DNA from: Paludibacter sp.
GTDB taxonomy: Bacteria > Bacteroidota > Bacteroidia > Bacteroidales > Paludibacteraceae
Assembly (NCBI GenBank): GCA_028705705.1
Contig: JAQWCZ010000055.1
Location: 1-9,867, forward strand
Direction of reading: 5' to 3'
Length of the DNA stretch: 9,867 bases
The notes below the pieces were generated by a model. It searched no databases. It was not told where the DNA came from and saw only the letters and a program-made list of their open reading frames with translations. Position numbers and translations under genes: made by a program. Shown here one piece after another: positions 1 through 5,184 of this stretch (its first letter is position 1; each line of letters begins with the position of its first letter).

Positions 1-366
1 TTCATCCATTTCCATTTCTTCCGTGGTGTTTTCTACTGAAAGATGATGTTCATTCATGAATTCCATGTAATCCACAAATACCGGCATGTTGATAAGCGTA
101 CGCATTTTATTGAGGATGGCATTTTTTGCTATGGTGAAAAGATAGGACTGAAAAGAATCCTCCGGTAACACGTTTTCCCGGTTTAACCAGAGACGGACAA
201 AGGTATCCTGCACAATCTCTTTTGCGTCCGAATGTGATTTGGTCATTTTCAGCGCAAACGCATATAATCTCCGCGAATACAATGTGTACAGGGCATCGAA
301 AGCTTTATAAGATCCCCGGTTTAATTCAATAATATATTGCTTTTCTATGGAAGTAAAATCGGGCAT
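1..366 (-). CDS. ECF-family RNA polymerase sigma-70 factor (5' part, cut by window edge)
   Basis: The reverse strand is open from an ATG at 366 to the first base of the window: 122 codons without a stop, so the C-terminal part lies outside. The protein starts MPDFTSIEKQYI. Residues about 20-95 read as sigma region 2: FDALYTLYSRRLYAFA, then DAKEIVQDTFVRLW at 47-60, which is the core-binding helix signature, then SYLFTIAKNAILNKM. The region 4 helix-turn-helix is missing because of the window edge, not decay. Bacteroidetes carry many such ECF factors, often paired with an anti-sigma FecR protein and a SusC/D or TonB locus. The partner would lie beyond the left edge, so the regulon cannot be named. 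It is divergent from the gene at 1100 and separated from it by about 730 nt. Family assignment is secure; specific role unknown. Confidence 0.88.
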   Translation of the reverse strand, partial: MPDFTSIEKQYIIELNRGSYKAFDALYTLYSRRLYAFALKMTKSHSDAKEIVQDTFVRLWLNRENVLPEDSFQSYLFTIAKNAILNKMRTLINMPVFVDYMEFMNEHHLSVENTTEEMEMDE

Positions 367-383
367 TGCTGAATTCTTTGGCG

Positions 384-414
384 CAAACTTACGATTTTTT
401 CAGTAAAAAACAGG
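384..414 (-). promoter_or_regulatory. Possible Bacteroidetes-type promoter of the ECF sigma gene
   Basis: On the minus strand TAAGTTTG (391 to 384) matches the Bacteroidetes -7 consensus TAnnTTTG and lies 17 nt upstream of the ATG at 366. The expected -33 TTTG position, 19 nt further up (414 to 411), reads CCTG, which is only a partial match. This would give a leader of roughly ten bases. Inferred from consensus only. Confidence 0.35.
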
Positions 415-1006
415 AAGATTGATGTAAAAAAGACATTTTTTGAAGTTAATCCAGACAGTATCTTTTACTTCAACTTTTATAAAATAAAAAGTGTACCATC
501 AAAATTGCATGGACAGATTTCAGGAACAAAAATCAACAAATTAAATCAATACCAGAAGGAAAAAGTATTTCTGGTGTATTACACATTTTATTTATCTAAT
601 TTACTGGTAAGTGATTAAAGATGAAAGTAAATTGTAGATGTATGTTAAATTTATTGAAAATTATCTTTAGCTTTGTAAATTGAAATTTCTACTAATGAAA
701 TGTTAACCGGATTGTCTGATGCTGATGCACGCAGGTGTGCTTTCTCTGGGGTTGCGCGTGGGGTGATGGTTGAAGGTTTTGAGAAAAGCTTGAGAAGTTG
801 CTTTGAGTGGGAATTTGTGGATTAATAATACTTGATGAGGTTTCTTATTTCCGTGTATTTTAATGAATTAGAACTGATAATAAAACCCAAATTTGAACAA
901 TAAGTTTGACATACAGGAAATGGGGTTGGATATATTTGAGCGTTAGGCACAAAATTGAAAGAACAACTACAATCAGGGCAAGCTAAATAGTTGGTTCTAT
1001 TTTACC

Positions 1007-1034
1007 TTGTGAACTGAAAATTTTGTTACTTTTG
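1007..1034 (+). promoter_or_regulatory. Bacteroidetes-type promoter for the secreted DUF4424-like gene
   Basis: TTG at 1007-1009, a 17-nt spacer and TACTTTTG at 1027-1034 fit the -33 TTTG / -7 TAnnTTTG pattern of the Bacteroidetes primary sigma factor. It lies 65 nt upstream of the ATG at 1100. No clear Shine-Dalgarno sequence precedes that ATG; the leader is A-rich, as is usual in this phylum. Confidence 0.45.
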
Positions 1035-1099
1035 GAAAAAAATAATGTTTTTGCGCAGACTCACGTTATATGCCAGTTTAAAATAACAAACTACAGATT

Positions 1100-2218
1100 A
1101 TGAAAAAGTATAAATTCACAATTATTATTCTGACTCTTTGTTTGCACACAAACTTGTTCGCAGACATTGCCCCTAATCCAATTAAAGCAAAGTCAATAAG
1201 CTCGAAAGACCAGACTTCAATCAGAATGGAATCCGAGAAAGTAATTATTGACCTTTACAACGACAGTTCAGTTGTTAAATGTTTATTCAATATGAAAAAC
1301 CTTGGAGAACAAGAGAAAATTCAAATTGGATTTCCCGAGATGACTTTTCATTATTATCAGAAAATAAGCAATTTAGATGAAGCAAATAGATTTGAAGTAA
1401 AAGAAAATGGTGAGGTTGTCAATTTTGATTTTTCAGACTCATTGAGATATGATAAGGAATACCACAAGAAAGTAGAATCATATCAAATAAAAGAGGAATG
1501 GTATTTATGGGAAAGTGAATTTCAACAAGGAGAATCAAAAACGATTGAAGTGCAATATTCGTTGCCATTTGGAATGCTTAAAAGAACTAATGAAAGATTC
1601 TTTATATACTTATTAAGTACAGGAGCGAATTGGAATGGAACAATTGGAAAGGCTGAAATTATTGTAAATTTGAAAGACATAGAAATGGATTCAATAATAT
1701 CTCAAAAACCGAATAACTGTGTAATAAGCAATGACCAATTGATATGGGCTTTCTCTGATTTTGAGCCTACAACAAACGATGATATTAAGATTAATTACAA
1801 CTCTAATAAAATATTGTATACTAGGAAAAAGCCGATTCCACCAGTATTCATAGTTGACGAAAATTTTGTTAACGAATTTGATTTAAAAACAATAGAACCG
1901 AATGATATTGCAAGTATTGAAGTTATCAAGAATCCAAGAGAAACCAAAAAATATACGAATCAAAATTACGGAGTAATTAAAATCTATACTAAAAACTTTG
2001 CTCTGTCAGAGTTAAAGAGATTAATAAAAGTAAAATCCAATGAGAAAATAGTTTTACCTAAATATGACCAATTAAAAGAAGACTATCGTTTGTTTATCAA
2101 TGAAAATGAAGTTGATTTTGTAAAAATCATTGGCATTAAGACAAAATCAGTTGCAAGACTTAAGATTATTGACTCAAAAGACGAGAAAGCCAAAATAATG
2201 ATTGAATTAAAAAAGTAA
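1100..2218 (+). CDS. Secreted DUF4424-like protein with two C-terminal TonB-plug-like modules
   Basis: A 372-residue protein. Residues 1-21 form a Sec signal peptide: a KKYK basic start, a hydrophobic IIILTLCL core, and a likely cut after LFA. The mature N-terminus (DIAPNPIKAKS, then IRMESEKVIIDLY and IQIGFPEM) resembles DUF4424-type surface proteins, beta-rich domains of unknown function. Residues 245-299 look like the plug segment found in SusC/TonB receptors and some BlaR-like peptidases of this phylum: VFIVDEN at 249-255, IEPNDIASIEVIK at 265-277, YGVIKIYTK at 290-298. Residues 329-371 look like a second, more diverged copy (LFINENEV, ARLKIIDSKD, KIMIELK). No transmembrane anchor or lipobox is visible, so a periplasmic or exported location is inferred. 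The gene is AT-rich compared with the catabolic genes further right, which suggests transfer. The biochemical role is unknown. Confidence 0.75.
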   Translation: MKKYKFTIIILTLCLHTNLFADIAPNPIKAKSISSKDQTSIRMESEKVIIDLYNDSSVVKCLFNMKNLGEQEKIQIGFPEMTFHYYQKISNLDEANRFEVKENGEVVNFDFSDSLRYDKEYHKKVESYQIKEEWYLWESEFQQGESKTIEVQYSLPFGMLKRTNERFFIYLLSTGANWNGTIGKAEIIVNLKDIEMDSIISQKPNNCVISNDQLIWAFSDFEPTTNDDIKINYNSNKILYTRKKPIPPVFIVDENFVNEFDLKTIEPNDIASIEVIKNPRETKKYTNQNYGVIKIYTKNFALSELKRLIKVKSNEKIVLPKYDQLKEDYRLFINENEVDFVKIIGIKTKSVARLKIIDSKDEKAKIMIELKK

Positions 2219-2226
2219 AACCGAAC

Positions 2227-2238
2227 GCATAACACACG
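2227..2238 (+). repeat. 12-nt repeat GCATAACACACG, copy 1
   Basis: GCATAACACACG starts 9 nt after the stop codon of the DUF4424-like gene. An identical copy starts 11 nt after the stop of the next gene (3429-3440). The flanks of the two copies differ. An exact 12-mer in the same place behind two unrelated genes suggests a shared boundary element, possibly integron- or cassette-like. GCATAAC fits the RYYYAAC core at six of seven positions. The remaining gap to the next ATG is AT-rich with no strong structure. Confidence 0.55.
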
Positions 2239-2362
2239 GTATAAAAAATGAAAAAATTGATCAACTTAGTCTGCTAACGAGCAAAAAAGTTACAATTGAA
2301 AATCAAACACTTGCGTGGTCGTTTGTCAGAATAGTAAAAAAAAAACAACACAACAAATTCAT

Positions 2363-3418
2363 ATGAAAACATTTATCTCGACAATTTTCCTTCTGACAAG
2401 TCTTTTGACATTTGGACAAAATCTGACTATAAAAGACTTATGGAATCAATATCAATCCGGGAATTATGATAAAGTTATTGAGAATTCTAAACCATTTCTC
2501 GACACTGACTCTTTGAAAGCAGATTTGAATTTATTATTAGGAAGAACATACACAGACAAGAAAGACTATTCAAAAGCGATTCCGTATCTTGAATACACAA
2601 TAAAAAACGAACCGAACAATTCATGGAGAAAGGTCTGGGCTTCTGCATATTTAGGAACATGCTACTTTATGCAACAAGATTATGAAAATTCAAGAAAAGC
2701 GACAAAGGAATGTATTGATTTAAATGTAACAAAGAATGCAACAAATTACGCATATAGTCGCCTTCTTTTATTTGGATTTGATGACTTCTATAAGAACTGG
2801 AAAATTGTTGATTCTGAAAACTTTAGATTCCTCTTTCAAAACATGAGTGATTCTGAAATAAAAAACTTCATAGCAATTCGAGAAAATGCTTTTCGGAACA
2901 TAAATAAATTCTTTAATAGTCGCTTACCGAAAAAGATTGATTTCTTTGTTTGGAACTCCCGAGAAGATGCAAAAGAAATTTTAAACGCAAATTTAGGATT
3001 TGCAAGACCTGAATTTTGTGTTGTCCATTCACACTCCAGACAAACTGTGGGACATGAAATGACTCATGTGATCTCAAATTACACAGCAGAAATTTCAAAT
3101 AAAACCAGATTCATTAATGAAGGAACCTCAGTATATTTTGACCTATCGAATCAAGATAGACTAAAGCAAACAAAAGACTGGAAAGCCAAAAACAACACGC
3201 AAATTGTAATAAAAGATTGCTGGATAAACGGAGAAAAATATAGTGAAGAAATTTTTTATTCTTTGGCTTGCGTATTTACAAAAGAACTTATCGACAATTT
3301 TGGAAAAGACAAATTTCTGGAATTTTTCAAAAATCAAACATACGACAATGCAAAAATAGTATTTGGCGACAAACTTGACAGGTTGATTGAGAAGACAGAA
3401 AATGAGATAAATAACTGA
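2363..3418 (+). CDS. Secreted TPR protein with gluzincin-type (peptidase MA-like) metallopeptidase domain
   Basis: I chose the ATG at 2363 (351 residues) over a GTG at 2315, because MKTFISTIFLLTSLLTFGQ is a clean signal peptide with a Bacteroidetes-like FGQ/N cut, while the 16 extra residues are polar and would bury it. Residues about 53-86 (LLLGRTYTDKKDYSKAIPYL) and 92-125 (AYLGTCYFMQQDYENS) are TPR-like helical pairs. The C-terminal half carries H231-E-M-T-H235, then FINEGTSVYF with E253, 17 residues after the second His. This is the HExxH...E zinc site of gluzincins, as in the peptidase MA-like family, with His, His and Glu as predicted ligands and E232 as the catalytic base. The site looks intact, so an exported zinc protease is likely; substrate unknown. 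The gene is AT-rich, follows the previous gene by 144 nt on the same strand, and may be cotranscribed with it. Confidence 0.8.
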   Translation: MKTFISTIFLLTSLLTFGQNLTIKDLWNQYQSGNYDKVIENSKPFLDTDSLKADLNLLLGRTYTDKKDYSKAIPYLEYTIKNEPNNSWRKVWASAYLGTCYFMQQDYENSRKATKECIDLNVTKNATNYAYSRLLLFGFDDFYKNWKIVDSENFRFLFQNMSDSEIKNFIAIRENAFRNINKFFNSRLPKKIDFFVWNSREDAKEILNANLGFARPEFCVVHSHSRQTVGHEMTHVISNYTAEISNKTRFINEGTSVYFDLSNQDRLKQTKDWKAKNNTQIVIKDCWINGEKYSEEIFYSLACVFTKELIDNFGKDKFLEFFKNQTYDNAKIVFGDKLDRLIEKTENEINN

Positions 3419-3428
3419 AAACTACTGT

Positions 3429-3440
3429 GCATAACACACG
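3429..3440 (+). repeat. 12-nt repeat GCATAACACACG, copy 2
   Basis: Second exact copy of the 12-mer, 11 nt downstream of the stop of the metallopeptidase gene. Unlike copy 1, it is followed at once by a GC-richer, structured stretch (see 3457-3512). Confidence 0.55.
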
Positions 3441-3456
3441 TCTGGTTACAGGCTGG

Positions 3457-3512
3457 CTGACGTGCGCTTAGCGGGTTTTGCTCCCGCCCGTGCCCATAGC
3501 CTCGGTCGTCAG
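3457..3512. repeat. Nested hairpin downstream of the metallopeptidase gene
   Basis: CTGACG (3457-3462) pairs with CGTCAG (3507-3512). Inside, GCGGG (3471-3475) pairs with CCCGC (3483-3487) around the loop TTTTGCT. The GC-rich stretch contrasts sharply with the AT-rich gene just upstream. Together with the 12-mer at 3429 it could be the tail of a cassette recombination site or a folded 3' element. There is no T-tract, so it is not a standard terminator. Function not known. Confidence 0.4.
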
Positions 3513-3552
3513 TCATTTGATAGAAAAGAAATTCCCCTTCACACCACCACCT

Positions 3553-3729
3553 TCATCCCCTTACCATTACCTTCACAATAAAAACATTCCCCGCATTGTT
3601 TTCCAAACTAATCGCATGCTGATCAAACCCTGTTTCCTCACGGACTAAGTTACCCAAAAGATTATACACTTTGATATCCAGTGGAGTATCGGGAGCGTCA
3701 ATCAGTAAAGGCCGAGCCTTTAGAAAGGC
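3553..3729 (-). pseudogene. Orphan T9SS type A C-terminal sorting-domain remnant
   Basis: On the minus strand, about 58 codons are open between a TAA (complement of 3730-3732) and a TGA (complement of 3553-3555), with no start codon or upstream protein. The reading contains LDIKVYNLLGNLVREE, then AISLENNAGNVFIVKVM, which matches the beta-sandwich of the Por/T9SS C-terminal domain: the VYNLLGNLV strand, the S(L)xxxxxGxYxxKV strand, and an end close to the stop. In intact proteins this domain follows a large secreted enzyme or adhesin and directs it through the type IX secretion pore. Here the passenger is gone, so this is the tail of a deleted gene. It shows that the lineage has, or had, a type IX secretion system. 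Confidence 0.7.
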
Positions 3730-3730
3730 T
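3715..3730. repeat. Short palindrome, first of a hairpin cluster
   Basis: AGCCTTTAGAAAGGCT is a perfect 16-nt palindrome except for its centre (AGCCTT / AAGGCT with loop TAGA). It overlaps the broken 5' end of the T9SS remnant and marks the point where homology is lost. Confidence 0.45.
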
Positions 3731-3791
3731 TAAAGCAATAGACCCTTATAATTTTGATAAAGTTATCCTGAAAAGCCCAAGGGATATTTCA

Positions 3792-3808
3792 AAAAGCTCA
3801 GAGCTTTT
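3792..3808. terminator. Palindrome AAAAGCTC-A-GAGCTTTT, possible weak terminator
   Basis: AAAAGCTC (3792-3799), A, GAGCTTTT (3801-3808), followed by AATTTTTC. A short hairpin with an A/T-flanked stem, readable on either strand. A related diverged copy, AAAACCTCTGAGCTTTT, lies at 3877-3893. Confidence 0.4.
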
Positions 3809-3834
3809 AATTTTTCATCGGGAGGGTTTGATGT

Positions 3835-3873
3835 AAAAGCTCCTAGGTTTTGGAAGAAACCCAGGAGCTTTTT
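3835..3873. terminator. Strong bidirectional intrinsic terminator
   Basis: AAAAGCTCCT (3835-3844) pairs perfectly with AGGAGCTTTT (3863-3872). After one mismatch the stem continues as GGTTT / AAACC around a short loop. A T run follows on the plus strand (TTTTTCT) and the mirrored A run gives the same on the minus strand. It lies beyond the end of the HU-like gene (which stops at 3958) and could end its transcription leftward. Confidence 0.6.
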
Positions 3874-3957
3874 CTAAAAACCTCTGAGCTTTTTGTTTGA
3901 AACTGCGGAAGATAATGAGAGGAAAGTGGGGAGGAGGATGGAGATTCTACGCTACGT

Positions 3958-4442
3958 TCATGGTGCTACGGTTAAAACCTGTTTTAAAGTCCCGCTACTT
4001 TTTGTACTTTTATCGCTGCTGCAGGTTTTTATTTTCAGGATGTAATTGCCTGCTTCCAATTGGGGAACCAAAAAAGAGATTTCATTGAAGGTGTTTTTCA
4101 GAAAGGCTAGTGCTTTGATTTCTGCAATTCCGCCCGGTGTGATGATGGAGTTTGTTTCTCTGGATCAAAATAGTCGTCGGCTGTTTCGAATACTCCCTTG
4201 ATGGTCAGTCTTACTTTGAAAAGTGGTGTGTTGACCGTGCACCCGTTTTCCAGCAGGCTGATGACGGTTTGCGTCAGTCTCTCGAAATAAGCCATTGCTT
4301 GTGGTCGGGTTAGTCCGGTACCTTCTTCTACCATTTTGTTTAGCAAGTCGTCAAAGGATATATTGTCCATACAACTTACATTGGCTACGAAATTTGGCTT
4401 GTCTGAAGCCATTTGATTCTTTGCTAAGGCATACTTAATCAT
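3958..4442 (-). pseudogene. HU-like DNA-binding protein with Ig-like C-terminal domain, frameshifted
   Basis: The ATG at 4442 (MIKYALAKNQMASD) is the typical family start; the open frame extends further upstream, but those residues do not look like the family. The first 111 codons give the HU-like fold: FDDLLNKMVEEGTGLTRPQA, then a TPLFKVRLTIKGVF beta segment, ending FDPEK. The frame then runs into a TAG at 4107-4109. In the -1 frame the reading carries on as IITPGGIAEIKALAF, then FLVPQLEAGNYILKIKT and GTLKQVLTV, to a TGA at 3958-3960. This is the Ig-like tail of this Bacteroidetes HU-like/DUF4469 group. The hidden frame is open only from 4164 onward, so the one- or two-base indel lies at about 4150-4164. 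I see no slippery heptamer that would favour programmed frameshifting. Likely a recent mutation or a sequencing error; the N-terminal DNA-binding part alone might still be made. Confidence 0.75.
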
Positions 4443-4636
4443 AAACGTATAATTTTTTAAAAATGAATAATTAGGTTTGGTGTCTTCTGTTCCTGAATGG
4501 TGTAACTCGTTCGACTGGGCAAAATATAACATTAAAATGGTAATTTAAAAGTGTTTTATGCCCATTTTAGGGTATAAATAGGACATTTTTAAGCGTTCTT
4601 GTGCATTATTGCATTTATTGTTGTTTTGTTAAATTT

Positions 4637-4673
4637 AATTTTGGGGGATAAAGTTTAACGTCCCCGCAAAATT
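4637..4673. repeat. Strong hairpin upstream of the oxidoreductase remnant
   Basis: AATTTTG (4637-4643) pairs with CAAAATT (4667-4673), and GGGGA (4644-4648) pairs with TCCCC (4661-4665), leaving one bulged G and a 12-nt loop. It contains TAATTTTG (4636-4643), which also fits the -7 promoter consensus, but no well-spaced -33 element is present. No T-tract follows, so it is not a standard terminator. It overlaps the point where the oxidoreductase reading begins, so it may be a deletion or insertion scar. The rest of the gap from 4443 is AT-rich without features I can support. Confidence 0.4.
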
Positions 4674-4895
4674 CCATCGAACGAAAAAGTAAACCTGGCT
4701 TGCATTGGCATCGGGAGCCGGGGTGCGGATATCATTAAAAGTCTGTACAAAACCAGACATTGCAATATCATTGCTCTGTGTGATACCGATATGGGAGCCA
4801 AGCATACGCTGGATGTCATCAATCTGTTCCCCGATACGCCACGCTATCAGGATTTCAGGCTGATGTTCGACAAGATGGCCAATAAGATTGATGCA
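4659..4895 (+). pseudogene. Gfo/Idh/MocA-family oxidoreductase, N-terminal remnant
   Basis: In frame after a TAA at 4656, the reading gives [20 protein letters not shown] with the Rossmann dinucleotide motif GIGSRG, then IIALCDTD (the acidic end of strand beta-2) and [10 protein letters not shown]. This is the start of an NAD(P)-dependent Gfo/Idh/MocA oxidoreductase of the kind often exported in Bacteroidetes, which has PSDKVNLAxIGxGxRG after a Tat signal. The signal peptide and start codon are missing. After IDA the family expects VVVATPDHTH and the EKP catalytic region, but the sequence switches directly to DUF1080 in the same frame. The coenzyme fold is therefore incomplete and catalysis impossible. 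An ATG at 4791 lies inside the Rossmann fold and should not be taken as a gene start. Confidence 0.72.
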
Positions 4896-5130
4896 TCAAA
4901 AAGAGCCTGGACAGGAGGAATATATGATGAAGCCCGCAGAGGATGGTTGTATGATCTGACGCAATATCCGGAGGCGCAACAAGCATTTCAAACCGGGGAA
5001 TGGAATAAAGCGGGGATTGAAGCCATTGGCCATAACATCAGAACCTGGGTGAACGATATTCCTAGTTCTAAATATTCTGGATGGTGATGAAGTTTGGTTC
5101 CAGAATATCAAAATAAAGGAAATCAAGTAA
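4896..5130 (+). pseudogene. DUF1080 (3-keto-disaccharide hydrolase family) remnant in two frames
   Basis: From about 4896 the frame of the oxidoreductase remnant continues as [16 protein letters not shown], then [20 protein letters not shown], which is the concanavalin-like DUF1080 family: GxWNxxxIxxxGxxIxTWxNGxP is its usual core. The frame ends at a TGA (5085-5087). One frame over, [16 protein letters not shown] reads to a TAA at 5128-5130. This is the normal C-terminal strand of the family (VWFxNIxIKEL). So both the start and a stretch before the last strand are lost. DUF1080 and Gfo/Idh/MocA genes are frequent neighbours in glycoside-degrading loci, and deletions between such neighbours explain the fusion best. 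Confidence 0.7.
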
Positions 5131-5144
5131 AAAAGCAGAAAATA

Positions 5145-5176
5145 AAAACGGAAGTCTGATGCAGGCCTCCCGTTTT
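5145..5176. terminator. Hairpin between convergent units, probable bidirectional terminator
   Basis: AAAACGG (5145-5151) pairs with CCGTTTT (5170-5176), with an A run on the left and ATTTTGTTTTATTT on the right. It lies 8 nt beyond the stop of the minus-strand aminotransferase gene, where the catabolic cluster ends, and 14 nt beyond the stop of the DUF1080 remnant. The long loop makes the stem only moderately stable. Confidence 0.5.
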
Positions 5177-5184
5177 ATTTTGTT

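Larger units (their letters stand above)
367..1099. other. Long intergenic region without a convincing gene
   Basis: About 730 nt between the divergent sigma gene and the secreted-protein gene. Most of it is AT-rich and full of stops. A locally GC-richer island at about 700-825 carries a 41-codon plus-strand ORF (ATG at 700, TAA at 823) with no recognisable motif, which I do not call as a gene. GCGTTAGGCAC at 940-950 contains GTTAGGC, which fits the integron core-site consensus GTTRRRY, and a similar but non-matching GTTATATGCC lies at 1065-1074. These could be remnants of cassette boundaries, but one heptamer match is weak evidence. The right end holds the likely promoter of the next gene. 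Confidence 0.5.

Noticed and set aside
700..825. 41-codon plus-strand ORF in a GC-richer island of the left intergenic region
   Set aside because: Short, without motif or ribosome binding site; the composition alone does not support a gene. The island may be a fragment of something older.
2315..2362. GTG start for the metallopeptidase, adding 16 residues
   Set aside because: The extension is polar and lysine-rich and would place a classical signal peptide internally; the ATG at 2363 is the better start.
3457..3512. tRNA-like or small RNA gene
   Set aside because: The nested stems do not give a cloverleaf and there is no T-arm consensus; I keep it only as a hairpin.
3681..3834. Plus-strand reading of about 50 codons (contains LKAIDPYNFDKVILKS) ending at 3834
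   Set aside because: Its composition looks protein-like, but it overlaps the T9SS remnant on the other strand, includes the palindromes, and matches no family I recognise. Start would be a GTG without support.
3897..4088. 63-codon plus-strand ORF
   Set aside because: It is the antisense shadow of the frameshifted Ig-like domain of the HU-like gene; the reverse strand carries the recognisable protein.
4150..4170. Programmed -1 frameshifting in the HU-like gene
   Set aside because: The local sequence (GAGAAACAAACT) has no canonical X XXY YYZ slippery heptamer and I see no clear stimulatory structure, so mutation or error is the simpler explanation.
4791..5087. Stand-alone 98-residue gene from the ATG at 4791
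   Set aside because: The ATG is inside the Rossmann fold; homology continues upstream to 4689 and the product is a fusion of two partial families, so it is a pseudogene.
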